In this document: positions 51,596 to 60,818 of the stretch, piece after piece
Layout: the number at the start of each line of letters is the position of its first letter
How positions within the stretch are numbered: position 1 is the stretch's first letter
Origin: Candidatus Gracilibacteria bacterium CG17_big_fil_post_rev_8_21_14_2_50_48_13
GTDB lineage: Bacteria > Patescibacteriota > Gracilibacteria > 1-14-2-50-48-13
NCBI GenBank assembly: GCA_002783265.1
Contig: PFFG01000008.1
Location: 16,424 to 80,423, forward strand
Length of the DNA: 64,000 nt
Direction: 5' to 3'
Made by a program: the position numbers and the translations under genes
The notes under the pieces: model-generated
Databases searched by the model: none
Told to the model about the DNA's origin: nothing
Seen by the model: the letters and a program-made list of their open reading frames with translations, nothing else

Positions 51596-51783
51596 AAGAC
51601 GCACCACCCGGCCATCACCCGGGAGCCGGCCCGCACGGGTACGCGCGTCGATGGAAGAACACGCCCCCAGCGTCTTAGACCCATCCGTTCTGGCACGTGA
51701 CGCCACAAATAAAGCACTGCTCTCGGTGGTACCTCGGTGGCCATGCCATCGCCGAAGCGACAACATCCTTAATCGATTGTCGC
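51596..51783 (+). promoter_or_regulatory. T-box riboswitch of ileS with ultrashort Stem I, probably translational
   Basis: The hairpin CCCGG (51607-51611) / CCGGG (51619-51623) has the 7-nt loop CCATCAC, exposing isoleucine codon AUC at 51614-51616. Downstream, UCGG (51723-51726) / CCGA (51752-51755), the bulge UGGUACC from 51727 and a 7-bp helix (51735-51741 with 51745-51751) form a canonical T-box antiterminator-type fold. The bulge U would pair with the A discriminator expected for tRNA-Ile. There is no terminator U-run. Instead GCGACAA (51757-51763) pairs with TTGTCGC (51777-51783) right up to the AUG, suggesting control of translation. AAGACGC (51596) and GCGTCTT (51670) can close the 5' part. 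Confidence 0.8.
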
Positions 51784-54700
51784 ATGTTTGAAAAACCCAA
51801 TCCCAAGCAGTCCTTTCCTGAACTAGAACAGCGTATCGCCCAGCAATGGATAGATCGCAATATTTTTCTTCGCAGTATTCAGGAGCGCCCCATAGAACAG
51901 AGTTTTACCTTTTATGATGGCCCTCCCTTTGCAACGGGTCTGCCGCACTATGGGCATATTTTGGCGTCGTCTATTAAAGATATGGTTCCGCGATACTGGA
52001 CCATGCGCGGATATCGCGTAGAGCGTCGTTGGGGCTGGGATTGCCACGGTCTGCCCGTGGAGTATGAAAAGGAAAAGGAGCTGGGTATTGCCTCCAAAAA
52101 AGGTATTGAGGACTATGGTGTGGCAAACTTCAATGAATCCTGCCGGTCAACGGTGCTGCGGTATGCGGAGGAATGGAAACATATGGTACGAAAACTGGGG
52201 CGTTTTGTAGATACAAACAACGATTACAAAACCATGGAGACCTGGTATATGGAATCTATTTGGTGGGTTTTTGGCGAACTGTGGGCAAAGAATCTCGTGT
52301 ATGAAGGAGAAAAGGTTATGCCCTACTGTACGCGCTGTGCGACGGTGCTTTCCAATTTTGAAGCGCAGCAGGGGTACGTCGATAAGCAGGATCAGGCCGT
52401 GACCGTTGCCTTTGCTGCACGCACTATGCAAAGTGCTGAGGGGCATCCGGTCTATTTTCTTGCCTGGACCACAACGCCGTGGACCCTGCCCAGCAATCTG
52501 TTGCTCGCCGTCGGTCCAGACATAACCTACGTGCAGGTCAAAGATAAGGCGACGGGAAATTGCTATGTCCTGGCAAAAGAGGCGCTACCGCGCCTATATA
52601 AAGAGGCGGATGCCTATGAAGAGCAGGTGGAGTTTCTTGGTTCAGAGCTGGCGGGTATGCAGTATGAACCACTTTTCCCCTATTACGCCGAAAAGGGAGA
52701 AGAAGGAGCATTTCGGGTTGTCTCTGCGGATTTTGTGACGACGACGGATGGAACGGGCATTGTGCACCAGGCTCCCTACGGTGAGGATGACTACGCGCTG
52801 ATCACGGGTGCGGGTATTTCCATTATGCAGACTCTGACGGAAACGGGACACTTTGTGGACCGTGTCACGGATGTGGCGGGTGAGTTTGTGTTTGAGGCAA
52901 ACAAACATCTTGTAGCACTGCTCAAAGAACGGGGCCGTCTCATCAAAATCGAAACAATTAACCACAACTATCCTCATTGCTGGCGCTGTGATACGCCTCT
53001 TATTTACAACCCAATCTCCACATGGTTTGTAAAGGTCACAGATCTCAAAGAACGGCTTTTAGAGAATAACCGCAGCATCAACTGGGTTCCCGGCGCCATC
53101 GGTGAAGGTCGTTTTCACAAATGGCTGGAGAATGTGCGTGACTGGGGTATTTCCCGTAATCGTTACTGGGGAACGCCGCTCCCTGTTTGGAAATGTTCCT
53201 CCTGCGAGGAGACAAAGGTTCTGCGCAGTATTCACGATTTGTACAAGGCACTGCCAGGACGTTTGACCAAAATATCGCTCATGCGCCATGGCGAGGCGGA
53301 ACAAAATGTGGCCCACATCTATTCTGCGAACGAGGAAAAATATCATCTGACGGAAAATGGTGAGCGGCAAGTGCGCGAGAGTGCAAAGAAATACCTCAAA
53401 AATACGCCGGATCTTATTCTGGCCTCTCCCTTGCTGCGCACCCAGGAAACCGCCGCCCTTGTGAAGGAGGAACATCATGGTCTGCCCGAAATGCGTACAG
53501 ATGCACGTTTGCGCGAAATGTATTTTGGCACTATGGATGGTCATTGCTATGATGATGCGGATTTTGCTGCGCAACTAACCGCCTTTCAAAAAACGCAGGG
53601 AACGGAAGAGAACTGGACAGCGCGTCAGGCAGAGGGTGCTGAGTCCTTTGCGGATCTCGAGGCGCGACTTCTTCCTCTCATTGAGGAGGTTTTGCGCGAC
53701 CATGCTGGAAAACATGTGCTCCTCGTTACCCATGGCGCACCTTTTCATGTTTTGGAAAAAATTCTTCATGGTTACAGCGAAGAACGTGCAAGTCATAAAA
53801 CCATACCAGATCCGGCTCAAATACATCAGATTTTCATAGATACCAAGACGGGTAAGGAAGTCGATCTGCACAAACATATCGTCGATGATATGACCTTTGC
53901 CTGTGAGCACTGTGAAACGGGGGAAATGAAACGCATACCAGAGGTCTTCGATTGCTGGTTTGAATCGGGATCCATGCCCTACGCGCAAAATCATTATCCT
54001 TTTGAACGGCAGAGTTTTACTGAAGAGAATTTTCCGGCAAACTTTATTGCAGAAGGCGTTGACCAGACACGCGGCTGGTTCTACACGCTCCATGTCTTGG
54101 CAACGGCACTCTCCGATGGGAAGACGGGGCTCGGCATTCATCATCCGGCGGTGGAAAACATTATTGTGAACGGAACAGTGCTTGCGGAGGATGGAAAGAA
54201 AATGTCGAAGCGCCTCAAGAACTACCCGGATCCTCTGGAACTCATGGGAAGACAGGGAGCGGACGCCATGCGCTATTACTTACTCAGCAGCCCCGCGGTC
54301 GCTGCTGAAGATGTGCGGTTTACGGAACGTGGGGTCGAAGAGGTCGTGAAAAAGGTGATTCTTCCTCTCTGGAATACCTACAGTTTTTTTGTGACCTACG
54401 CACTAGTCGATGGATGGACGCCTTCTGATGGGGAGTTAGACCCGAATACCCTCACGAACAAGCTCGATCGCTGGATGGTATCCGAGCTGCATATTCTTCT
54501 TCGGGCGTATCATGGGCGCATGGAAGCCTACGATTTAAAGGGGGCGAACCAATTACTCGCCGAATTTGTGGATGTGCTCACCAACTGGTACGTGCGTCGT
54601 AGCCGGCGCCGTTTCTGGAAGAGTGATAACGATGGAGATAAGCAGGGGGCCTATAGTACGCTCTATACGGTTCTGGTGACCCTCGCACAATTGTTTGCTC

Positions 54701-55554
54701 CGACCTGTCCATTTCTTGCCGATGCGCTCTATACATCCTTGAAACCCGAAGCGGACTCGGTGCATCTCAGCTTACTACCCATGGCAAAGGAGGAATTTAT
54801 TGACGACGATCTGCATGCGGAAGTCGAGCTTGCACAGCGTATTGTGGCGCTAGGGCACAGTATTCGCGCAAAGGAAAAACTGAAGGTACGCCAGCCTCTT
54901 GCCGAGGTACGTGTCGCTCTTCCTGATGGGGTTGATGCCAAGAGTCTTGCCGATCAGCAAGAGGTGATTATGGAAGAGCTCAATGTGAAAGCTCTGGAGT
55001 TTGTCCGTGATCCCCTTGAGTTGGGAACTCCAGTTGCGTCGCCCAACGCGAAAGTCCTTGGGCCTATATATGGAGCCGGGGTCCAGGAGATTATCCGGGA
55101 GGCAAAGTCTGGAAATTTTCAGCGCCTTCCGAATGGGAAACTCATGATTGGTCGTTATGAAATTGAAGCAGAGCACTGTGAGGTGGGCTACGTGAGCCGT
55201 GAGGGCTTATCTGCAGCGAGTGATCGAGGAATAGTTGTCGCCCTGGATACGGAGATAACGGAGGCACTCCAACAGGAAGGGTATGCACGAGATATGGTAC
55301 GTCTTCTCCAAGAAATGCGTAAGGAACTGGATCTCGCTGTGGAAGAGCGCATTGATGTGGATCTCCTGCATGTGCATGATCCAAAAATTGCTGATGCCTT
55401 TGCCGCCTTCTCTGATTACATCGCTCGGGAAACCCTGGCAAATCGTGTGACGCTTGGAGAAGTTGCGTCATCAAATGCTCCTGCGCTGCTGCGCGAGGTT
55501 GACTTCGAAGGCAGCACGATTACAGTGGCAGTATATCTTTCCTCCCGCTCCTAA
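51784..55554 (+). CDS. ileS: Isoleucyl-tRNA synthetase with inserted histidine-phosphatase domain
   Basis: A 1256-residue class I synthetase of the eukaryotic-like type 2 form. HYGH is at residues 55-58, WGWDCHGLPVEYE follows, the editing domain contains TTTPWTLPSNLL, AEGVDQTRGWFYTLHVLATA is present, and KKMSKR is at 805-810. Between WGTPLPVWKCSSCEETK (with SIHDLYK) and DLHKHIVDD lie about 200 extra residues (491-692) that form a histidine phosphatase/phosphoglycerate-mutase domain with RHG at 501-503, Arg552 (SPLLRTQET), Glu578 (REMYFGTMDG) and His650 (VTHGAP). All catalytic residues are intact. The ATG at 51784 gives the family start and abuts the T-box hairpin. Confidence 0.95.
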   Translation: MFEKPNPKQSFPELEQRIAQQWIDRNIFLRSIQERPIEQSFTFYDGPPFATGLPHYGHILASSIKDMVPRYWTMRGYRVERRWGWDCHGLPVEYEKEKELGIASKKGIEDYGVANFNESCRSTVLRYAEEWKHMVRKLGRFVDTNNDYKTMETWYMESIWWVFGELWAKNLVYEGEKVMPYCTRCATVLSNFEAQQGYVDKQDQAVTVAFAARTMQSAEGHPVYFLAWTTTPWTLPSNLLLAVGPDITYVQVKDKATGNCYVLAKEALPRLYKEADAYEEQVEFLGSELAGMQYEPLFPYYAEKGEEGAFRVVSADFVTTTDGTGIVHQAPYGEDDYALITGAGISIMQTLTETGHFVDRVTDVAGEFVFEANKHLVALLKERGRLIKIETINHNYPHCWRCDTPLIYNPISTWFVKVTDLKERLLENNRSINWVPGAIGEGRFHKWLENVRDWGISRNRYWGTPLPVWKCSSCEETKVLRSIHDLYKALPGRLTKISLMRHGEAEQNVAHIYSANEEKYHLTENGERQVRESAKKYLKNTPDLILASPLLRTQETAALVKEEHHGLPEMRTDARLREMYFGTMDGHCYDDADFAAQLTAFQKTQGTEENWTARQAEGAESFADLEARLLPLIEEVLRDHAGKHVLLVTHGAPFHVLEKILHGYSEERASHKTIPDPAQIHQIFIDTKTGKEVDLHKHIVDDMTFACEHCETGEMKRIPEVFDCWFESGSMPYAQNHYPFERQSFTEENFPANFIAEGVDQTRGWFYTLHVLATALSDGKTGLGIHHPAVENIIVNGTVLAEDGKKMSKRLKNYPDPLELMGRQGADAMRYYLLSSPAVAAEDVRFTERGVEEVVKKVILPLWNTYSFFVTYALVDGWTPSDGELDPNTLTNKLDRWMVSELHILLRAYHGRMEAYDLKGANQLLAEFVDVLTNWYVRRSRRRFWKSDNDGDKQGAYSTLYTVLVTLAQLFAPTCPFLADALYTSLKPEADSVHLSLLPMAKEEFIDDDLHAEVELAQRIVALGHSIRAKEKLKVRQPLAEVRVALPDGVDAKSLADQQEVIMEELNVKALEFVRDPLELGTPVASPNAKVLGPIYGAGVQEIIREAKSGNFQRLPNGKLMIGRYEIEAEHCEVGYVSREGLSAASDRGIVVALDTEITEALQQEGYARDMVRLLQEMRKELDLAVEERIDVDLLHVHDPKIADAFAAFSDYIARETLANRVTLGEVASSNAPALLREVDFEGSTITVAVYLSSRS

Positions 55555-55556
55555 GT

Positions 55557-55835
55557 ATGCAACTGATACTCCTTCTTCTCTGGCTTATAGGTCTCGGACT
55601 CTGGCTCACGGTCATGTTTTTTATTCGCACGCAACTGCGTACTATAGATAGCATTCGGCCGCGCGTCACCTTGATCTACCTGATTATGATCGTGATTTCC
55701 CTGATCTTGTTCGGTGTTGCCTTTGTGAATATCTTTTCTGTAACGGGAGGTATACCGCAAGGCGTGCCTTCTGTGCAAATTCAACAACCCCGCGGCACTC
55801 CTTTACAATCCACGAGCAATGAAAAAGTTTATTAA
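55557..55835 (+). CDS. Small two-helix membrane protein
   Basis: A 92-residue protein with helices at about 2-24 (LILLLLWLIGLGLWLTVMFF) and 37-60 (VTLIYLIMIVISLILFGVAF) and a Pro/Gln/Ser-rich tail outside or inside. No family is recognised. Its start lies 2 nt after the ileS stop and its end overlaps the GT-C gene by 17 nt, so it is carried in the ileS transcript. Confidence 0.6.
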   Translation: MQLILLLLWLIGLGLWLTVMFFIRTQLRTIDSIRPRVTLIYLIMIVISLILFGVAFVNIFSVTGGIPQGVPSVQIQQPRGTPLQSTSNEKVY

Positions 55836-57552
55836 ATCGAAATGGTGGGAGCCGGTCTGGGTTGCCCTCGTCTTTTATACACTCCATGCATGGGTGCAGT
55901 TTTCCACGCCCTTTTTTGCGGATACAAACGATTCTTTTTATCACGCGAAAATGGGGGCGCTTATGGGCGAGAAAGGTATTCTGCAGGAATTTCCCTGGCT
56001 CTTTTTCACGTCTCTGCATGACCAGTTTGTCAACCATCATCTGCTGTTCCATATCATTCTCTGGCCTTTTACGGTTATGGGAAACTGGGCGCATACTCTG
56101 GGGCTCACCACCCTCCCCGGCATGATTTTCGGTCCTAAGGTGCTCATTACCATGAGTATCACGGCACTGTTTGTCATGGCCTACGTCATGCTCCGTAAAG
56201 AGGGTATTCGCTTTGCCTGGGGTTGGTTGCTTTTGCTGCTTTGTGTGCCCTACGATTTTTTCTTTCGTATGCACATGATTCGCGCTCAGAGTCTGTCGCT
56301 TTTTGTGCTGCTTCTTGGTCTGTATGCCATTTGGCAGAAAAAGTATCTGTTGCTCGGCATTCTCAGTTTTGCCTATGTGTGGCTGTATGGCGGCTTTTTC
56401 TTTCTCCCCATTTTTGTGATTACCTACCTGGTTGCGCAGTATGTGCAGGAAAAAGAGCTGGATCTCCGGCCCTTGTGGTGGTCTCTTGGCGGTGTGATCC
56501 TTGGATTTCTCTTAAACCCCTACTTCCCGAAAAATATCGATTTCCTGTATCGGCAAATCTTTGAGACAGGTCTTGGATACCAGATCAATGTGGGTGGCGA
56601 GTGGAAACCCTATGATACGTGGTACTTGTTCCAAATGGGTGTCGTTACCTTTGCACTACAAATTGGTGCTATAACGTGGGCATTGCTCAAAGGCCTGAAA
56701 CAGAATGCCCGCTCTATCACTTTGCTGGTGCTTTCCTTCTTTTTCCTCATTCTCATGTGGAAATCGAAGCGCTTTGTGGAGTATTGGCCATTTTTTGCTG
56801 TGCTCTCTTCTGCTTTCCTCCTCAAAGAGTATCTGGCAGAAATGTATATCAACCGGGTGCGAGTGCTTAATACTTTTCTTGTGGTGTTTACACTCTATGC
56901 GGTGGTGGCGTTGTATACGGGGAAGTTGGCCGTGCCGACGGTGCATCGTCTGTCTGTTTGGATGTCGCCTGCCCTTACGGGTTTCTTAGTTGCGGGCCTG
57001 GTCTTTGCCTCTCTCGTGGGCCTGATTTACAGCTATATGACGGTTTCTCAGCAGAAGCCGCCCCTGCGAAAGCTTGCGCATGAAGTGCTTATGGGAACCC
57101 TGATTGCACTGCTGCCCATCTACGCTCTCGGGGGAATGGATGCTGTGAAACGGGACATCGCGCCGCAGACTGCCTATATTCAAGGTGCGCAGGATATCAT
57201 GCGTTGTATCACCGATAAGGGGAACGCCAAACCAGGCGACATCGTCTTTACCGACGACTGGGACATTTTTCCGCTGTTTTTCTTCTACAACCACCTCACC
57301 TATTACATCGTGGGGCTTGATCCGGTCTTTATGGATGCCTGGAACCGGCCACTCTACAAAGAGTTTGCGGCCATAACCATGGGAACAGATCGTGATGATT
57401 TATATCGAAAAATTACGGGAGATTTTCAAGCGAAATTTGTGGTGGCGGACAAGGACCATGCCGCCCTTCGAAGCAATGTGGAAGCAACAGCTGGCTTTAC
57501 GAAACTCTGCGATAACGGCACCTTTACCGCCTATATCGCGACGGGGAATTAA
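55819..57552 (+). CDS. GT-C fold membrane glycosyltransferase-like protein
   Basis: A 577-residue protein with about 11 hydrophobic helices followed by a soluble C-terminal domain of about 110 residues. The first periplasmic loop has FADTNDSFYHAKMGALMGEK, the D-x-D/DxxxYH-type motif of STT3/ArnT-like lipid-linked sugar transferases. The C-terminal domain (PGDIVFTDDWDIFPLFFFYN) resembles those of such enzymes. It may transfer sugars or polyprenyl-linked glycans at the outer face. The acceptor is unknown. It overlaps the preceding small gene and ends 4 nt into the convergent gene at 57549. Confidence 0.7.
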   Translation: MKKFIKSKWWEPVWVALVFYTLHAWVQFSTPFFADTNDSFYHAKMGALMGEKGILQEFPWLFFTSLHDQFVNHHLLFHIILWPFTVMGNWAHTLGLTTLPGMIFGPKVLITMSITALFVMAYVMLRKEGIRFAWGWLLLLLCVPYDFFFRMHMIRAQSLSLFVLLLGLYAIWQKKYLLLGILSFAYVWLYGGFFFLPIFVITYLVAQYVQEKELDLRPLWWSLGGVILGFLLNPYFPKNIDFLYRQIFETGLGYQINVGGEWKPYDTWYLFQMGVVTFALQIGAITWALLKGLKQNARSITLLVLSFFFLILMWKSKRFVEYWPFFAVLSSAFLLKEYLAEMYINRVRVLNTFLVVFTLYAVVALYTGKLAVPTVHRLSVWMSPALTGFLVAGLVFASLVGLIYSYMTVSQQKPPLRKLAHEVLMGTLIALLPIYALGGMDAVKRDIAPQTAYIQGAQDIMRCITDKGNAKPGDIVFTDDWDIFPLFFFYNHLTYYIVGLDPVFMDAWNRPLYKEFAAITMGTDRDDLYRKITGDFQAKFVVADKDHAALRSNVEATAGFTKLCDNGTFTAYIATGN

Positions 57553-57830
57553 GCATCCAGGGCCGCTTGTACAAAAGGAAGATTTTCGTGGATACTGAGC
57601 TCTAAGGCCGCGGGTGAGATATAGGATCCAAAGGTGTCTCGCTCCTCATCGTCAAGGCGGGTGAGTCCCACGGCAAGAACGATGTTCTCCATGGGAATCC
57701 GCGCCTTTTCTGGAATCTGTTCAAAGACGCGACCATTAAAATAGATCTCTTGGAAACGCTCTATAAACTGCTCTGCGTCTGCTGCTTTGAATCTCTGGCA
57801 AAGCTCAAGAAGAGTTTCTAGGGAAGGCAT
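57549..57830 (-). CDS. Small hypothetical protein
   Basis: A 93-residue acidic, soluble protein starting MPSLETLLELCQRFKAADAE, with helix-rich sequence and IPMENIVLAVGLTRLDDEER in the middle. No known family. It converges with the GT-C gene (4-nt overlap) and diverges from secA. About 140 nt separate it from the secA start; a complementary pair GGGCA/TGCCC there could fold but I cannot assign a role. Confidence 0.5.
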   Translation of the reverse strand: MPSLETLLELCQRFKAADAEQFIERFQEIYFNGRVFEQIPEKARIPMENIVLAVGLTRLDDEERDTFGSYISPAALELSIHENLPFVQAALDA

Positions 57831-57972
57831 GGAAAAGAAGAAAAAAAATCACGGGCATTGTACGGCGGAGTAATTCCCTCTGCAAGTGTGCTTCTTTTCA
57901 AAACCGCTTGCCCCAAAATCGCATCAGTCCTAGAATGTTTCTCGTTATGTTTTGCATTTTGCTTTCCTCTCT

Positions 57973-60762
57973 ATGATCGGTTTTTTACAAAAAGTTCTTG
58001 GTGACCCCAATGAAAAAGAAATAGCTCGGCTCCAGCCTATTGTTGATCGCATCAATGCGCGGGAAGAAGAACTGCAGGCCCTTTCGGAAGAGGAAATGCT
58101 GGCCAAGTTCCCCGCCTTTCGTGAGCAAATTGCTGCGCATGTTGCCAAGCAGAAAACCTATGTAGAGGAATTAGAAGCAAAGATGTATGACGATGCTGCT
58201 GTTCTTGACCCATTTTTGAAAAAAGAACTGAAAGGGAAGCATGAAGATGCGCTCACGAAACTTGATGCCATGTATCAAGATATTCTGACAGAAATGTTGC
58301 CCGAAGTGTTTGCGACGATTAAAAATGCCTGCCGACGGCTGGTGGGAACACAATGGGAAGTACGCGGAAAAACAGAGACATGGAATATTATCCCCTTTGA
58401 TGTGCAGCTCATTGGAGGAATCGTTCTGCACAACGGAAAAATTGCGGAGATGCGAACGGGTGAAGGTAAGACATTTGTGGCCTCTCTTCCGCTCATTTTA
58501 AATGCCCTTACGGGGCGTGGCGTACATCTGGTGACCGTTAACGAATATCTTGCACAACGTGACCTGGAGTGGATGGGGCACCTGTACGGGTATCTGGGAC
58601 TTTCTCATGGTGTGGTGCTCAGTGGCATGGGCCTGGAGCAGAAGCGTACAGCCTATCTTGCGGATATTACCTATGGAACCAACAACGAGTTTGGGTTCGA
58701 CTACCTTCGCGACAATATGGCTGTGGATCCCACGCAACAAGTGCAGCGATCACAGTATTTTGCCATTGTGGATGAGGTCGACTCAATTCTCATTGACGAA
58801 GCACGAACGCCGCTGATTATTTCTGCCCCTGCGCAGGAATCGACGGATAAATACAGCATGTATGCCGGATTGGTAGCACGACTCACGGAGGGGAAGCACT
58901 ACAATATTGATGAAAAGCAGAAGACCGCGTCGCTCACGGAGGAAGGCATTGCGCAAATGGAATCCTTTATGGGTGTAGAAAATATTTATACACAGGCGGG
59001 TTTTGCGGAGGTCCATCATATGGAGCAAGCGCTTAAGGCTCGGGCTTGCTATCGCCGTGATATTGATTACGTAGTGAAGGATGGTGAGGTCATGATTGTG
59101 GATGAATTTACCGGACGTATTCTTGATGGACGTCGTTATAGTCAGGGGCTGCATCAGGCCATTGAAGCAAAGGAGGGTGTTGAAGTGAAGCGAGAAAGTA
59201 TGACGCTGGCGACGGTGACCTTTCAAAATCTCTTCCGCATGTACAGTAAGCTCGGTGGTATGACCGGTACGGCGATTACGGAAGCGGAGGAATTTGGAAA
59301 GATCTACAAACTGGAGGTGGTGAGCATTCCGACGAACCGACCCATTGCACGTGTCGATAAATCCGATGCCATATTTGCTTCAGAAAAAGGGAAGTTCCAG
59401 GCGGTGGTGCGATCGGTTGCCGAAAAGCATGCGGTGGGCCAGCCAACGCTCATTGGTACGATTTCCATCGAAAAATCAGAGGTGCTTTCTGATTTACTGA
59501 CGCAGGCGGGCATCCCGCATAAGGTGCTCAATGCTAAACATCACGAGGAAGAAGCGAATATTGTCGCTGAGGCTGGAAAACATGGCGCGGTGACCATTGC
59601 CACCAATATGGCAGGTCGTGGTACGGACATTAAGATTGATGAGGAGGCGAAGAAGGCAGGCGGACTTTGCATTATTGGTACAGAGCGCCATGAGTCACGG
59701 CGTATTGATAACCAGCTTCGAGGTCGTTCCGGTCGTCAGGGAGACCCAGGAGAATCCCAGTTTTATGTGTCGATGGAAGATGATCTCATGCGTATTTTTG
59801 GCGGAGATCGCATGAAGAGCATCATGCAAACCCTGCAGGTGCCTGAAGATATGCCCATCGAAAATGGCATTATCACCAAGCAGATCGAGGCGGCCCAGAA
59901 AAAGGTAGAAAACTACCACTATGATATTCGTGAAAATGTCGTGAAATACGATGATGTGATGAATAAACATCGTGAAATTATTTATGCTCGCCGAAATCGT
60001 ATTTTGCACCATACCAATCTGCGTAGTGAAGTGATGGAGCTTATAAAGGATATGGCGCGCAGTCTTGTTCTGACGCACACCAGTACCTCTGATATTCTGG
60101 ACTGGAACCGCAAAGAGATTCTGGAGACCTTGCTTACCTATACACATGCGGGTGCTGAGCTTCCTACTATCGAGCAGCTTGATGATATGAGTGACCGTGA
60201 GGAAATGATTGATTTTGCCACGGAGTACCTCGTGTCGAATTACGACCGTCGGGAACATGAAATTGGCGATTACGACACCATGCGTCGACTGGAGCGCAGT
60301 GTCTTCCTCCGTTCCATAGATGTTCTTTGGATGGAACACCTGGAAAACATGCAATACCTGCGCTCAAGTGTTTCTCTGCGAGGTTATGGTCAGCGTGATC
60401 CATTGGTGGAATACAAATCCGAGGCCTTTACCATGTTTGAAACGCTCCTCAGTAGCATTGCGGGCAACGTGGTGGAAACCATGTTCCGTCTCGACCTTAA
60501 CCAGTTCCGCCAGCAAACGTCTCCTGAGGCGATTTCCGAGGCGCCCGATATGCCGGCAGCACAGGAAACAAATGCCGCGGAGGTGGAAAAGGGACTGTAC
60601 GAAAGTGATATTCGCATGGCAGATGTGCAGGAGAAACAAGTGCAAGTCATTTCCGCCGGTACCGCAGGTTTGAGCTATAAAAATGACGCAGAAAAAGTAG
60701 GTCGCAATGACCCATGTCCTTGCGGTAGCGGCAAGAAGTACAAGGCGTGCCACGGTCGATAA
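57973..60762 (+). CDS. secA: Protein translocase ATPase SecA
   Basis: A 929-residue SecA, the motor of the Sec translocon. It has MIGFLQKVLGDPNEKEIARL at the start, Walker A AEMRTGEGKTFVASL, DEAD-type VDEVDSILIDEARTPL, the preprotein cross-linking domain, GTIS and TNMAGRGTDIKI with QLRGRSGRQGDPG in the second motor domain, the scaffold helix, and a C-terminal zinc SEC-C motif (NDPCPCGSGKKYKACHG). The start at 57973 follows CTCTCT and gives the family N-terminus. It closes with a terminator. Confidence 0.97.
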   Translation: MIGFLQKVLGDPNEKEIARLQPIVDRINAREEELQALSEEEMLAKFPAFREQIAAHVAKQKTYVEELEAKMYDDAAVLDPFLKKELKGKHEDALTKLDAMYQDILTEMLPEVFATIKNACRRLVGTQWEVRGKTETWNIIPFDVQLIGGIVLHNGKIAEMRTGEGKTFVASLPLILNALTGRGVHLVTVNEYLAQRDLEWMGHLYGYLGLSHGVVLSGMGLEQKRTAYLADITYGTNNEFGFDYLRDNMAVDPTQQVQRSQYFAIVDEVDSILIDEARTPLIISAPAQESTDKYSMYAGLVARLTEGKHYNIDEKQKTASLTEEGIAQMESFMGVENIYTQAGFAEVHHMEQALKARACYRRDIDYVVKDGEVMIVDEFTGRILDGRRYSQGLHQAIEAKEGVEVKRESMTLATVTFQNLFRMYSKLGGMTGTAITEAEEFGKIYKLEVVSIPTNRPIARVDKSDAIFASEKGKFQAVVRSVAEKHAVGQPTLIGTISIEKSEVLSDLLTQAGIPHKVLNAKHHEEEANIVAEAGKHGAVTIATNMAGRGTDIKIDEEAKKAGGLCIIGTERHESRRIDNQLRGRSGRQGDPGESQFYVSMEDDLMRIFGGDRMKSIMQTLQVPEDMPIENGIITKQIEAAQKKVENYHYDIRENVVKYDDVMNKHREIIYARRNRILHHTNLRSEVMELIKDMARSLVLTHTSTSDILDWNRKEILETLLTYTHAGAELPTIEQLDDMSDREEMIDFATEYLVSNYDRREHEIGDYDTMRRLERSVFLRSIDVLWMEHLENMQYLRSSVSLRGYGQRDPLVEYKSEAFTMFETLLSSIAGNVVETMFRLDLNQFRQQTSPEAISEAPDMPAAQETNAAEVEKGLYESDIRMADVQEKQVQVISAGTAGLSYKNDAEKVGRNDPCPCGSGKKYKACHGR

Positions 60763-60780
60763 GACATAGTATCAAGCATG

Positions 60781-60805
60781 AAAAAACCCCCGAACGGGGG
60801 TTTTT
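60781..60805. terminator. Intrinsic terminator of secA (bidirectional)
   Basis: AAAAAA, then CCCCC (60787-60791) paired with GGGGG (60796-60800) around GAAC, followed by TTTTT (60801-60805). It lies between secA and the convergent lipoprotein gene and can serve both. Confidence 0.92.
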
Positions 60806-60818
60806 GGTAAGGAGAGAA

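Noticed and set aside
51485..51783. Short open frames within the argS-ileS gap as a leader peptide
   Set aside because: The sequence there is better explained by the T-box elements, and the short frames have no supporting start context or overlap with the switch.
53250..53860. Intein or frame error inside ileS
   Set aside because: The inserted block has histidine-phosphatase motifs, no intein splicing residues or HINT motifs, and the reading frame is continuous on both sides.
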